From: Sphingobacteriales bacterium | GTDB taxonomy: Bacteria > Bacteroidota > Bacteroidia > Chitinophagales > Chitinophagaceae | Length of the DNA stretch: 64,000 nucleotides | Assembly: GCA_003963365.1 (NCBI GenBank) | Contig: RXJG01000004.1 | Coordinates: 824,162 to 888,161, forward strand | Direction of reading: 5' to 3' | In this document: in pieces, positions 26,498 through 36,273 of the stretch | Numbering within the stretch: position 1 is the first letter of the stretch | Layout of the letters: the number at the start of each line of letters is the position of its first letter | Position numbers and translations under genes: made by a program | Notes under the pieces: generated by a model | What the model saw: only the letters and a program-made list of their open reading frames with translations | What the model was told of the DNA's origin: nothing | Database searches by the model: none

Positions 26498-28957
26498 ATG
26501 AAAAAAAATTTCCTGGTAATTGTTTTTTTATCATTTACAATTGTTGTTATTGCTCAAATCAATGCACTTAAAACAGATGGCAATAAAGTTGTTTTGACTA
26601 AAGTAAATACACAATGGACCTTTGAGTCTTATGGCGATTATATTATTAAGACAACCATAAAAAACAGCCACGAAAAAAATAGTGAACAAATTTCTAACGC
26701 TGTTATTTTAAAACCATCACTTACGAAACCTGTTATTAGCGTTGCAGATACAAAAACAATTGGCTATGGGAAAAGCATATCATTAATTATTTCTTCCAAA
26801 GCTGTTGAATATATTCATGGTGCAACAAAAATTACTTCAACCGGCACTTATTTAAACACTCAATACAAAGGAGTGACCTTTGCCATTGCTGACAGTACGG
26901 AACAATTTTATGGAGCCGGGGAGAGAGCTTTACCACAAAACCGCAGAGGCAAGAAATTAGTATTGTACAATAATCCATGGTATGGCTATGAATATGGAGC
27001 TGATAACCTGAATTATTCTGTTCCATTCATTATGTCATCAAAAGGGTATGCCATCTTTTTTGATAATCCATCCAAAGGATATTTTGATATTGGCTTATCA
27101 AATCCCAATGTACTGGAAGCAGCTTTCGTTAGTGGTGAATTAACGTACTATATTGTTTTTGGAAAGAATGCTGACGAGATATTACAACATTATCAGCAGT
27201 TGGTAGGCACACAACCTATTCCTCCCCGCTGGGCAATGGGAAATTTTATTTCACGGTTTGGTTATCGTTCACAGGCACAGGCTGATGCTGTTGTTCAAAA
27301 AATGAAAGAAGAACAGTTTCCAGCCGATGGAATTATTCTCGATTTATTCTGGTTTGGTGATAGCATACAAAGAACGTTGGGGAATTTAGATTGGGTTAAT
27401 AAAACCAAATGGCCCAATCCCAAAAAGATGATTGCTGACTGGCGAAAACAAAATTTAAAAACAGTCATCATCACCGAGCCATTTATTTTAAAAAATACGA
27501 GAACCTATAATGAATCATTAAAGTATCATGCAGTGGATAGCCTCGGCAATCCATTCACCTTAACCGATTTTTATTTTGGTTATGGCGGTATTGTGGATGT
27601 ATTTCGGAAAGATGCACAGGAATGGTTTAAAAAAGTATACCGTACACAAACCGCCAATGGTGTTAGCGGCTGGTGGACAGATTTGGGAGAACCGGAAAAA
27701 CATCCATCTAATTTATATCATAATTTAAAAGATTTAGGCTTTAAACGTTTGTTCAAAGCAGATGAAGTACACAATATCTTTGGTCATTACTGGAACAAAA
27801 TGTTATTTGATTTTTATACCAAAGAACATCCCAATACAAGATTGTTTCATTTAAACCGCTCTGGTTATGCCGGCAGCCCCCGGTACAGCATCTTTCCATG
27901 GACAGGAGATATCAGCAGAAGCTGGAATGGATTAAAAGCACAGTTGCCGGTGATATTAGGAATGAACCTGAGCGGTATTCCTTATACGCATAGTGATGCC
28001 GGTGGGTTCACCACTACTTATAATAAAGATGCTGAACTGTACACCCGTTGGTTAGAGCTGTCAACCTTTACTCCCATCTTTCGTCCGCATGCTGCAGCGT
28101 TGGGCGATTTAAATCCTCCGGGTTCATTAGAAGTTCCCAGTGAACCGGCATTATGGGATGAACCAACAAAATCAATAGCCAGGAATTTAATTCAACTGCG
28201 GTATAATCTTACTCCATACAATTATACATTAGCTTACCAGCAATTTAAAAATGGTAAGTTATTAGTTCGCCCTATGTTCTATGAAAGTTTTGCTGATTCT
28301 AATTTGCTGAAAGCAGATGAACAATTTATGTGGGGTGATAATATTTTGGTAGCTCCTGTGATTAAACAAGGGGCTGTTACTAAAGACATCTATTTCCCCA
28401 AAGGCAAATGGTATGATTTTGTCCGCAACAAATATTATGAAGGCGGACAATGGGTAACGGATTCAGCAGATCTCAATGAGATTCCATTTTTTATTAAAGA
28501 AGGCGGATTTATTCCAATGGTTTCGGGCTTTAATACAATGGATAAATACAATACATCCAACCTCAGTATCCTTTATTTCCCATCTTCAGAAAAAACGTTT
28601 TATGAAATGTATGATGATGATGGATTGACAAATAATGCGATCGTAAAAAAACAGTTTGAGTTATTGCAAATGAGCGGACAGGTTAAAGATGGGGAGATCA
28701 AAATTGAAGTAAAATCAAATGGTGGAAATTTTATTGGTCGTCCCGCTAAAAGAACCTTACGTATTTCTATTGCCGGGATAATGAAGTTACCTTCTTCCGT
28801 CATATTCAATAATAAATTAATAAAAGTAATGAATGCTGAAGAGGGCGGAATGACAGAATGGAAACCCGGCACGGCACTGTATTTAGCTGATAAAAAAACA
28901 GTGTCTGTTTTGCTGGAGTTTAGTGGCAAACCATTGCAAATAAAAGTGTCGGAATAA
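26498..28957 (+). CDS. Exported GH31 family alpha-glycosidase
   Basis: I use the ATG at 26498, which opens a signal peptide (MKKNFLVIVFLSFTIVVIAQ), giving 819 residues. An N-terminal beta-sandwich is followed by the GH31 barrel. It has the catalytic nucleophile motif GWWTDLGEPE and the acid/base region PWTGDISRSW. Further family motifs are GIILDLFWFGD-type DGIILDLFWF and YTHSDAGGF. It probably hydrolyses alpha-linked glucosides or xylosides in the periplasm or at the cell surface. It sits between two Asp-box paralogues in the same direction but has a strong terminator ahead of it, so it probably has its own promoter. Confidence 0.9.
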   Translation: MKKNFLVIVFLSFTIVVIAQINALKTDGNKVVLTKVNTQWTFESYGDYIIKTTIKNSHEKNSEQISNAVILKPSLTKPVISVADTKTIGYGKSISLIISSKAVEYIHGATKITSTGTYLNTQYKGVTFAIADSTEQFYGAGERALPQNRRGKKLVLYNNPWYGYEYGADNLNYSVPFIMSSKGYAIFFDNPSKGYFDIGLSNPNVLEAAFVSGELTYYIVFGKNADEILQHYQQLVGTQPIPPRWAMGNFISRFGYRSQAQADAVVQKMKEEQFPADGIILDLFWFGDSIQRTLGNLDWVNKTKWPNPKKMIADWRKQNLKTVIITEPFILKNTRTYNESLKYHAVDSLGNPFTLTDFYFGYGGIVDVFRKDAQEWFKKVYRTQTANGVSGWWTDLGEPEKHPSNLYHNLKDLGFKRLFKADEVHNIFGHYWNKMLFDFYTKEHPNTRLFHLNRSGYAGSPRYSIFPWTGDISRSWNGLKAQLPVILGMNLSGIPYTHSDAGGFTTTYNKDAELYTRWLELSTFTPIFRPHAAALGDLNPPGSLEVPSEPALWDEPTKSIARNLIQLRYNLTPYNYTLAYQQFKNGKLLVRPMFYESFADSNLLKADEQFMWGDNILVAPVIKQGAVTKDIYFPKGKWYDFVRNKYYEGGQWVTDSADLNEIPFFIKEGGFIPMVSGFNTMDKYNTSNLSILYFPSSEKTFYEMYDDDGLTNNAIVKKQFELLQMSGQVKDGEIKIEVKSNGGNFIGRPAKRTLRISIAGIMKLPSSVIFNNKLIKVMNAEEGGMTEWKPGTALYLADKKTVSVLLEFSGKPLQIKVSE

Positions 28958-29036
28958 CACCGTCCATCATTTATTTTTTCATACTGATTTTCAAGGAGCT
29001 TCTTTTCGTAAATTGGAACCCTAATTTTTATGCTGT

Positions 29037-32000
29037 ATGAGAAAACTTTTATTCCTGCTTATTAGCATAAGCATTGCATTTATTTCATTTTCCCAAAAAA
29101 CAAAAACAGTAACACCGGCTCCATCAGATGATAAAGAGTCTATCGTAGGTAAATTAAAATACCGGTTAATCGGTCCTTTCCGTGGCGGAAGAAGTGGTGC
29201 TGTTGCCGGTAGTTACAAAAACAAAAACACTTTTTATTTTGGAGGTACTGGTGGTGGTGTATGGAAAACTATTGATGGTGGCAGTAACTGGACCAACATC
29301 AGTGATAAATATTTTGGTGGTTCTATTGGCGCTGTAGCTGTTGCCCCCAGTGATGAATCTGTTATTTATGTGGGTGAAGGAGAAGCCACTTTGCGTGGTA
29401 ATGTAAGTGAAGGTTTAAATGGTATGTGGCGCAGCGAAGATGGTGGCCGCAGCTGGAAGAATATTGGTATTAAAGATGGAAGACATATTGTAAAGATTGT
29501 AGTGCATCCAAGAAACCCCGATATTGTTTGGGTAGCAGTGATGGGACATTTATTTGGACCAAATAACGACCGTGGTATTTATAAAACGGAAAACGGAGGT
29601 AAAAGCTGGAAGCAGGTGTTGTTTGTCAACAATCAAACCGGTGCCTGTGATTTAATAATGGAACCGGGTAATCCATCTGTATTGTATGCAGGAACATGGA
29701 GAGTGATTCGTACACCACATAGTATGGAAAGCGGTGGTGATGGCAGTGGATTGTGGAAGAGTACCGATGGCGGTGATACCTGGAAAAATATTTCTGCCAG
29801 CAAAGGCTTACCAAAAGGCATATGGGGTATTGTGGGTGTAAGCGTAGCTCCGTCAAACACAGATAAAGTATATGCATTAATCGAAAATGAAAAAGGCGGT
29901 TTGTTTGTAAGTAATGATGCCGGTGAAACATGGACGCAGGTCAGTAATGATAATAATATCCGCCAGCGGGCATGGTATTATTCAAGAGTATTTGTTGATC
30001 CAAAGAATGAGAATAAAGTGTATTGTCCCAATGTTAGTTTAATGATCAGCAGTGATGGTGGCAAAACATTTAAAGGAACCAATGCACCACATGGAGATCA
30101 TCATGATATGTGGATTGACCCGGAAGATGGCAACCGTATGATTATATCAGATGATGGTGGGGCGCAAATCAGTTTTGATGCGGCAGCTAACTGGAGCACT
30201 TATTATAATCAACCAACGGTACAGGTTTACCGCCTAAGTACAGATAACGCATTCCCATATCGCATACTGGGAGGTCAGCAGGATAACAGTGCTTTCCGCA
30301 TCCGTTCCCGCTCATATGGTAATGCTATTACACAAAACGATTTTCAAAATGCAGCCGGTGGCGAAAGTGGTTATGTAGTAGCTGATCCGTTAAACCCGGA
30401 TATTACTTATGGAGGTAGCTATATGGGCTTCCTTGCGAGGATAGATCATAAAACAAATGAATTTAAACTGATCAACGTATGGCCTGATGATGGAATAGGT
30501 GCAGGAGCTGATGTGCAGAAATATCGTTTCCAGTGGAATTATCCTATTTTCTATTCTCCTCATAATCCAAAAAGATTGTACGCTGCCGGTAATCATTTAT
30601 TCGTAACGGAGAATGAAGGAAAGAGCTGGGAAATGATTAGTCCTGATTTAACCACCAATGATAAATCAAGACAGGCATCCAGTGGTGGTCCAATTACCAA
30701 AGACAATACTGGTGTTGAATATTATTGCACCATTTTCACAGCAACAGAAAGTGCATATGAAAAAGATTTGTTATGGAGCGGTAGCGATGATGGTTTAATA
30801 CATGTAAGTAAAGATGGTGGTAAAAATTGGGAGAATGTTACCCCAAAAGATTGCCCGCAATGGATGATGTGGAACTGTGTAGAGCCTGATCCGTTTAAAA
30901 AAGGTGCTGCTTATTTTGTAGGTACAAGATATAAGCTGGATGATTATACACCATACATCTATAAAACAGAAGACTATGGTAAAACATGGAAGCGAATTGA
31001 TGCTGGTATTAATCGCATGCATTTTACAAGATGTTTAAGAGCTGACAGAAAGAAACAAGGTATTCTTTATGCAGGAACTGAATTTGGGATGTATATTAGT
31101 TATGACGATGGTGCTAACTGGAAATCATTTCAACTGAATTTACCTATGGTTCCCATAACAGATTTGCATATAAAGAACAATGATTTGATTGTGGGAACAC
31201 AGGGCCGGAGTATTTATATTCTTGACGATTTGAGTGTAGTACAGCAATCAAACAGTGAAATTACCGGTAAGAATTTGCATGTTTTTGCACCCGATGCGAG
31301 TTATCGTATGCAGGGCGGTGGTTTCTTTGGAGGTGGTGGAGCAGGAAGTAAAAATGTTGGACAAAACCCACCTAAGGGTGCTGTAATTCCATTTTACATG
31401 AAAGAGGTAACTGATTCCACAAAGCTTACGGTTACCGTGATGGATAAAAATCATGGTGTAATAAAAACATTCAGCACCGATGCAAAGGAAGATAAAGTGA
31501 CAGTAAACAAAGGATTGAACCAGTTTGTATGGGATTTGAATTATCCGGATGCAGAGAAAGTACCTGATGGAATGATATTATGGAATGGGGAAGTGGATGG
31601 AATTTTAGCTGCTCCCGGAACCTACTATGCTAAATTTGTTTCTGGTAAAGATTCTGCAGAAGTACCATTTATGGTTAAAGCCGATCCTAATTACAATGTA
31701 ACGCAGGCTGAATACGAAGAGCAATTCAATTTGCTGATTACCATCCGTGATAAGTTCAGTGAAACGATTAAGACATTAAAGAATATCAAAACACTGAGGG
31801 AACAGATGAATGGGTTTACGGCACGGTTAGGTAAAGATTGTCCCAAAGACGTAAAAGAAACTATCGATGCAATCAATAAAAAACTCACGGCAGTAGAGGA
31901 AGCATTACATCAAACCAAAGCTAAGAGCGGACAGGATGTATTGAACTATCCTATTCGCCTGGATGATAAATTGAGCAATGTATTTAATAACGCCTCAGCT

Positions 32001-32168
32001 GGTAACGGTGCCCCCGGCAAACAGGTGAAGGAATCATACGCCGTTCTTTCCGGTTTAATTGATGCGGAAATTGCTAAATATAAAGCGGTATTAACCGATG
32101 ATGTTCCTAAATTAAATCAATTGATCAGGGATAAGATATTGCCGGTAATTGGTTTGAAAGCAGATTAA
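29037..32168 (+). CDS. Large exported Asp-box (BNR/VPS10-like) repeat protein, second copy
   Basis: The 1043-residue protein has a signal peptide (MRKLLFLLISISIAFISFSQ). The opening YRLIGPFRGGRSGAVAGS parallels ARQIGPAVMGGRTTVIQG in the first copy. Asp-box motifs (SEDGGRSW, TENGGKSW, STDGGDTW, SNDAGETW, SKDGGKNW, TEDYGKTW) recur along the propeller region. The C-terminus again ends in a charged, helix-rich segment after a strand region. Gene order (Asp-box, GH31, Asp-box) suggests duplication around the GH31 gene. The function is unknown. A protein-binding propeller or peptidase-linked role is as likely as glycan cleavage. Confidence 0.8.
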   Translation: MRKLLFLLISISIAFISFSQKTKTVTPAPSDDKESIVGKLKYRLIGPFRGGRSGAVAGSYKNKNTFYFGGTGGGVWKTIDGGSNWTNISDKYFGGSIGAVAVAPSDESVIYVGEGEATLRGNVSEGLNGMWRSEDGGRSWKNIGIKDGRHIVKIVVHPRNPDIVWVAVMGHLFGPNNDRGIYKTENGGKSWKQVLFVNNQTGACDLIMEPGNPSVLYAGTWRVIRTPHSMESGGDGSGLWKSTDGGDTWKNISASKGLPKGIWGIVGVSVAPSNTDKVYALIENEKGGLFVSNDAGETWTQVSNDNNIRQRAWYYSRVFVDPKNENKVYCPNVSLMISSDGGKTFKGTNAPHGDHHDMWIDPEDGNRMIISDDGGAQISFDAAANWSTYYNQPTVQVYRLSTDNAFPYRILGGQQDNSAFRIRSRSYGNAITQNDFQNAAGGESGYVVADPLNPDITYGGSYMGFLARIDHKTNEFKLINVWPDDGIGAGADVQKYRFQWNYPIFYSPHNPKRLYAAGNHLFVTENEGKSWEMISPDLTTNDKSRQASSGGPITKDNTGVEYYCTIFTATESAYEKDLLWSGSDDGLIHVSKDGGKNWENVTPKDCPQWMMWNCVEPDPFKKGAAYFVGTRYKLDDYTPYIYKTEDYGKTWKRIDAGINRMHFTRCLRADRKKQGILYAGTEFGMYISYDDGANWKSFQLNLPMVPITDLHIKNNDLIVGTQGRSIYILDDLSVVQQSNSEITGKNLHVFAPDASYRMQGGGFFGGGGAGSKNVGQNPPKGAVIPFYMKEVTDSTKLTVTVMDKNHGVIKTFSTDAKEDKVTVNKGLNQFVWDLNYPDAEKVPDGMILWNGEVDGILAAPGTYYAKFVSGKDSAEVPFMVKADPNYNVTQAEYEEQFNLLITIRDKFSETIKTLKNIKTLREQMNGFTARLGKDCPKDVKETIDAINKKLTAVEEALHQTKAKSGQDVLNYPIRLDDKLSNVFNNASAGNGAPGKQVKESYAVLSGLIDAEIAKYKAVLTDDVPKLNQLIRDKILPVIGLKAD

Positions 32169-32197
32169 TTAGTCCCAACAAATAAAAACAACAAAAG

Positions 32198-32226
32198 CCG
32201 CTGTAAAATATACAGCGGTTTTTTTG
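32198..32226 (+). terminator. Terminator after the second Asp-box gene
   Basis: An 8-bp stem CCGCTGTA/TACAGCGG with a 5-nt loop is followed by TTTTTTTG. It lies 30 bp after the stop codon and closes the plus-strand block. Confidence 0.88.
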
Positions 32227-32315
32227 TTGAAAAAACATGGCCGTATCGTAAAAATTCAACCGTTGCCAGGCTTGTCTGGCATTATTTTGAATGCACTATA
32301 ACTAAAATCAACCCT

Positions 32316-32399
32316 ATGAAAAAGACAGTTGCACTAAACCTGGTTTTCCTCGCATTTTATTTTTTGCTGGTGATGTTGATTGCGGTAAGCCGCATATAG
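32316..32399 (+). CDS. 27-residue single-helix membrane peptide
   Basis: The ORF starts ATG AAA AAG ACA at 32316 and encodes a positively charged N-terminus and one helix (LNLVFLAFYFLLVMLIAVS). No strong ribosome binding site is visible. It is of interest because its 3' half recurs in degraded form at 33217-33270, after the first methyltransferase gene, where the frame is broken by a TAA. It may be a real small gene or part of a repeated DNA unit. Confidence 0.4.
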   Translation: MKKTVALNLVFLAFYFLLVMLIAVSRI

Positions 32400-32406
32400 G
32401 TACAAT
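32354..32406. repeat. Direct repeat copy A before the first methyltransferase
   Basis: This segment shares TTTTTTGCTGGTGATG and the later TATAG-TACA with the segment at 33217-33270. By eye the alignment is about three quarters identical, with one gap. Each copy lies just upstream of a methyltransferase gene. Confidence 0.55.
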
Positions 32407-32450
32407 TGTTAACCAGTAATTATTTACATTGCAGTAATAATTATTGCAAG

Positions 32451-33197
32451 GTGACAATTAGTGGAATTTTTTTTAAACCTGTTAAATATCTTCTCAAAAA
32501 GATTCCAATTGCTTTTACCAAAAACCAGCAATATGATAAACAAACCTTACAAATCGTAAAAAAAGTTTGTGGCTTAGAAAGCAATTGTATTGATATAGGA
32601 ACACATGAAGGCGAAATACTGGATTTATTTATCAGGCAATCCCCGGCAGGAAATCATTTTGGATTTGAGCCATTGCCATTTCTTTTTGAAAAATTAAAAC
32701 AAAAGTATCGCTCATTACCTAACATTCATATTTACCCATTTGCTCTTTCCAATCAAAATGAAGTTGCAGAATTCAATTATGTTATTTCAAACCCGGCTTA
32801 TAGCGGCTTATTAAAAAGAAGATACGATCGCCCCGGTGAGCAGGATACAAAAATTGATGTGGAAGTGAAAACGCTGGATGATATAATACCTGTAAACACA
32901 AAAATTGATTTAATAAAAATTGATGTTGAAGGTGGCGAAATAAATGTTTTAAAAGGAGCAGGGAGAATAATGGCAGAGTCAAACCCTGTTATCATCTTTG
33001 AATTTGGTATGGGGGGAAGTGATATTTATGGTGCTACTCCCGCTATTATGTATTCATTCTTTGAGGAGTTTGGATATAAGATTTCTTTATTGCGAAATTA
33101 TATTCATAACAAACCCTGGCTCAGTTTAGCCGAATTAGAAAAAGAATTTCATACCGGATCAAACCATTATTTTGTTGCTTATAAATTCATCCAGTAA
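32451..33197 (+). CDS. FkbM family methyltransferase
   Basis: No ATG is available at the start. GTG at 32451 gives 248 residues and a family-like N-terminus (TISGIFFKPVKYLL) before FTKNQQYDKQT, while a TTG at 32406 would add 15 residues. SAM-binding motif I is NCIDIGTHEGEILDLF, followed by HFGFEPLPFLFEKL. The FkbM signature IDLIKIDVEGGEINVLKGA comes later. Members O-methylate sugars or small molecules, often in surface glycan synthesis. The 3' end of this gene doubles as a copy of the 3' end of the DUF5916 gene, an odd arrangement discussed in the findings. Confidence 0.8.
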   Translation: MTISGIFFKPVKYLLKKIPIAFTKNQQYDKQTLQIVKKVCGLESNCIDIGTHEGEILDLFIRQSPAGNHFGFEPLPFLFEKLKQKYRSLPNIHIYPFALSNQNEVAEFNYVISNPAYSGLLKRRYDRPGEQDTKIDVEVKTLDDIIPVNTKIDLIKIDVEGGEINVLKGAGRIMAESNPVIIFEFGMGGSDIYGATPAIMYSFFEEFGYKISLLRNYIHNKPWLSLAELEKEFHTGSNHYFVAYKFIQ

Positions 33198-33209
33198 TTT
33201 ATCTTCAGT
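33179..33209. repeat. Tail repeat T1 at the end of the FkbM gene
   Basis: These 31 bp match 33940-33970 with two mismatches. Read on the minus strand they encode KINYWMNL and a stop, like the KMNYWLNL end of the DUF5916 protein. On the plus strand they encode the last residues of the FkbM protein. Confidence 0.65.
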
Positions 33210-33216
33210 GCTTCCT

Positions 33217-33270
33217 GTTTACTTTTTTGCTGGTGATGCGGACTGCTTAAAGCGGGTATAGTTACAGTAT
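33217..33270. repeat. Direct repeat copy B before the second methyltransferase
   Basis: This is the second, degraded copy of the 32354-32406 segment. Read in the frame of the 27-residue peptide it gives FTFLLVMRTA and then a stop. It directly follows tail repeat T1, so tail and leader repeats abut between the two methyltransferase genes. Confidence 0.5.
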
Positions 33271-33288
33271 AATGGCTATATTTACACT

Positions 33289-33939
33289 ATGCGAAAGTTT
33301 ATTGAATCATTAAACTTTAAATTCCTTTATTTAAAAAAATCATTTGGCCATAAGCCGTTCCATCTGCTGGACATAGGTGCCGGTAATCATTCTGCTTCTA
33401 AAACCTGCCGTGTATTTCCAGCCTGTGCTTATTATGGTGTTGACATATCTAAAGATTATAATAATGATGAAAGCGATTTCAGGGCGATGAAATCCTTTTA
33501 TGAGCTGGATTTAACAAAGCTGGATTATTCCGTAATACCCGATAATTATTTTGACGCTATCTGGATGGTGCATGTAATAGAGCACCTGGTAAACGGGGAT
33601 GAAGTAATTACTGCGCTGTTGCCCAAATTAAAAAGTGGTGGTTTTATTTTTATAGAATACCCGGGAATAAAAAGCACCAGGCTTCCCTCCATGCCCGGCA
33701 CCCTTAATTTTTATGATGATGCCACCCATGTTAGAATTTATTCAGTGAAAGAACTTTCATCATTGCTGGTGAAGAATAATTTTACAGTTATAAAAGGAGG
33801 TACCCGCAGAAACTGGTATCATATAGTTCTTCTTCCACTCCGGATTTTTCAATCCCTTTATACCTACAAAAAACTTGTGGGGAGTGTTTTCTGGGATTTG
33901 CTCGGTTTTGCTGAGTTTATTTATGCCCAAAAGAACTGA
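33289..33939 (+). CDS. Class I SAM-dependent methyltransferase
   Basis: The 216-residue protein has the SAM motif I FHLLDIGAGNHSASK near residues 23-37. The acidic motif II region is CAYYGVDISKDY, and DAIWMVHVIEHL is typical of the Methyltransf_11 group. The substrate is unknown. It is not a paralogue of the FkbM enzyme before it, although both sit in the same duplicated frame of flanking repeats. It converges with the DUF5916 gene, and the two coding regions abut with no spacer. Confidence 0.82.
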   Translation: MRKFIESLNFKFLYLKKSFGHKPFHLLDIGAGNHSASKTCRVFPACAYYGVDISKDYNNDESDFRAMKSFYELDLTKLDYSVIPDNYFDAIWMVHVIEHLVNGDEVITALLPKLKSGGFIFIEYPGIKSTRLPSMPGTLNFYDDATHVRIYSVKELSSLLVKNNFTVIKGGTRRNWYHIVLLPLRIFQSLYTYKKLVGSVFWDLLGFAEFIYAQKN

Positions 33940-33970
33940 TTATAAATTCAGCCAGTAATTCATCTTCAGT
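33940..33970. repeat. Tail repeat T2 at the end of the DUF5916 gene
   Basis: This is the intact source-like copy of the 31-bp tail repeat. It encodes the C-terminal NYWLNL of the DUF5916 beta-barrel on the minus strand. Confidence 0.65.
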
Positions 33971-36144
33971 ACAACCGCCCTGTTTTTATTTTTCAACAAT
34001 GGATTCGTAAAATAGTTATCCGTATAAACAAGGAACAAATCACTCATAGGTTTGTACCGCCATTGAAAACGGCTGTTAATATTGAAATTATTACCCTGCG
34101 TATTATACTGAAGGAAAGTGGTCCAGAAAACACTGGTGGAAAAATTTACTTCTATCCTTGGCGAAATCAAAAATAACTCTGTTGATCCATAGCTTCCCGG
34201 GAATGAAAGTTTGTAATAGTTGGCCTTAATACCTATATTAAGATGTGGTATACTTCTGAAATTAATCCCCGCATTCACCTGCTGCGTATTACCATTATAA
34301 AATTCTCCAACTGTGGCACCAATAGTATAACTGAGTTTCTTTCGGAAATCAGCATCGTACTCAAAAAATAAATTACTATAAGAATATTTATTTTTGGGTA
34401 ATGGTGTTTTACCGGTAAACGAAACCGGGAACAAAAGATCCACACTGTTATTATTTATACCCATAAAGAAAAATGCAGTGGAATTAAACTGGGCATTGTA
34501 AAACAACGAAGTATTTCTTTCATTAAAACTATTATCGGGGTTAAATACAAGATAGTTTTCCGCTCTTATTGAATGTGTATTAATACTCCCTTTTTTTGGA
34601 AAGATGCGGTACGAGCCTGATAAGAACATATGTTTAAATCCCACCCGTATAACGGTATCCCTTACCGCATCATAATTTTCAATACGCTGTACATAACCCA
34701 TGTCAGTATAATAATTGGTACCAACAGAAGCTAAATCGAATGTTGTTAGTAAATGGCGGCCATTATATTCCACGCCTGTTTCCAGGTATTTATCTTTATC
34801 GTGAATGCCCGGTTTAAAAGATTGATGGTAATTTACCCAACTGCTCCAGGTTCCTTTTTCATTGGTGTAATTAAATTCGCCCCCGGCATTTCGGCCGTAA
34901 GCACTTAGCGGGTCAGCCTGTTTTTCTGCATCTGTAAGAGAAGCTTCCCGGTTCAGGAACAGCCCCCTGATAACCGAACGTTTAAATACTTTTTGATTTA
35001 CAGTAACAGCAGTATAATTCTCCGGTTCGTAATCACCTTTGCGGCCGGTTTGCATATTCATAATCCCTATGCGTGTACTTTTGGTAATGTTACCGGTAAG
35101 CCTTGCACCAAACAAAATTGGGATGCGGTTTCCATGTTTATCCAGTCCAATGGTTCTGGAATAAAACGGTCGTATGGGATCAATGCCATATTGAGAATAC
35201 AAATCAGCATTCTCCAGGAAAAAACCTCTTTTTTCCGGTAGAAATATATTAAAACGGGTAAGGTTGGTTACCTGCTGATCCACTTCCACCTGTGAAAAAT
35301 CCGGGTTAACAGTAAGGTCTAAATTCAACGAAGAATTCAGGGCTATCTTACTGTCAAAGCCTGCATTGGCAGTGGATGTTGTTTTTTTCCCGTTTTCTTT
35401 ATCCGATTGCACATCTGCCGTAACATAAGGTAATACTGAAATATTAGTACCCGCCGGCGGAGGTGTTTCGTTCCATATTAATGCACCGGTATATCCCAAA
35501 TCATAGCTTCGAAAGTTTACAGGTACTTTTGTCCAGCAGGAATATTCGTTATCCTTTGCCGATACTCTTAAAAAATTTATACCCCATGTTTTTTTGTCTG
35601 TACTATAACGAAGTGTTTTTAAAGGGATGGCGAATTCTGCTGTCCAGCGGTCATGGTATCTTTTAGTAGCCGAATACCATTTATTATCCCAGTTAAAAGT
35701 AACCTGGGAGCCGGGGCTCAGCTGGTCCTCCGACTGCGCATTGTAAGCATTCACCACAAAGAAAAAACCATTGGCTTTTTGGTTTAGTGGATCAAGGATT
35801 AATGCTACTCCATCATTGCCATCATGACCAACATCTCTTTTTAGGCTGGTGATTAAAGCCTTGCCGGAATCAAAAGCTGTAAAAGCCACATAAAGAAATT
35901 TATCATCGTAACTAAGCTGTGCAATGGTTCCTTTTTTCGGCCTTCCCTCATCGTTGGGATATTTTTTCCAGAAAGCAGAAGTTTTTTCAGCGATAGCCCA
36001 TACAGCATCATTTAATTCTCCATCAATTTTTACAGGAGTGGTGGCTTTAATAATATGTAACTGGTAATCTTTTTGAAAAGATGCGGTGCCTTGGGTAAAA
36101 GCAGCTAATGGGCAGCATAAGAGCAACAATAAAGAAAATCTCAC
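33940..36144 (-). CDS. DUF5916 outer membrane protein with CBM9-like domain
   Basis: The 734-residue protein has a signal peptide (MRFSLLLLLCCPLAAFTQG) and a CBM9-like domain starting PVKIDGELNDAVWAIAE at about residue 35. The DUF5916 region follows, ending in beta-barrel-type strands and a terminal NYWLNL. The motif DFSQVEVDQQVTNLTRFNIFLPEKRGFFLENAD is split over residues 285-320 and is characteristic of the family. These proteins are common in Bacteroidota. The function is not established, though CBM9-like domains bind sugars and the rest looks like an outer membrane barrel. Confidence 0.85.
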   Translation of the reverse strand: MRFSLLLLLCCPLAAFTQGTASFQKDYQLHIIKATTPVKIDGELNDAVWAIAEKTSAFWKKYPNDEGRPKKGTIAQLSYDDKFLYVAFTAFDSGKALITSLKRDVGHDGNDGVALILDPLNQKANGFFFVVNAYNAQSEDQLSPGSQVTFNWDNKWYSATKRYHDRWTAEFAIPLKTLRYSTDKKTWGINFLRVSAKDNEYSCWTKVPVNFRSYDLGYTGALIWNETPPPAGTNISVLPYVTADVQSDKENGKKTTSTANAGFDSKIALNSSLNLDLTVNPDFSQVEVDQQVTNLTRFNIFLPEKRGFFLENADLYSQYGIDPIRPFYSRTIGLDKHGNRIPILFGARLTGNITKSTRIGIMNMQTGRKGDYEPENYTAVTVNQKVFKRSVIRGLFLNREASLTDAEKQADPLSAYGRNAGGEFNYTNEKGTWSSWVNYHQSFKPGIHDKDKYLETGVEYNGRHLLTTFDLASVGTNYYTDMGYVQRIENYDAVRDTVIRVGFKHMFLSGSYRIFPKKGSINTHSIRAENYLVFNPDNSFNERNTSLFYNAQFNSTAFFFMGINNNSVDLLFPVSFTGKTPLPKNKYSYSNLFFEYDADFRKKLSYTIGATVGEFYNGNTQQVNAGINFRSIPHLNIGIKANYYKLSFPGSYGSTELFLISPRIEVNFSTSVFWTTFLQYNTQGNNFNINSRFQWRYKPMSDLFLVYTDNYFTNPLLKNKNRAVVLKMNYWLNL

Positions 36145-36273
36145 GATAGTTGTTAGTTTTCGTGATGCAAGATGGCAGTTTTTTCCAGGTAAAAACAGTT
36201 AAATCAGAAACAAATATTTATTTTTTTGACAAGCGGTTTATACAACCTATGAGTATCACCCGGCCCGGATAGT

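Noticed and set aside
33289-33939. The two methyltransferases considered as a tandem gene duplication
   Set aside because: Their sequences belong to different families (FkbM and Methyltransf_11 types). Only the flanking repeats are duplicated.
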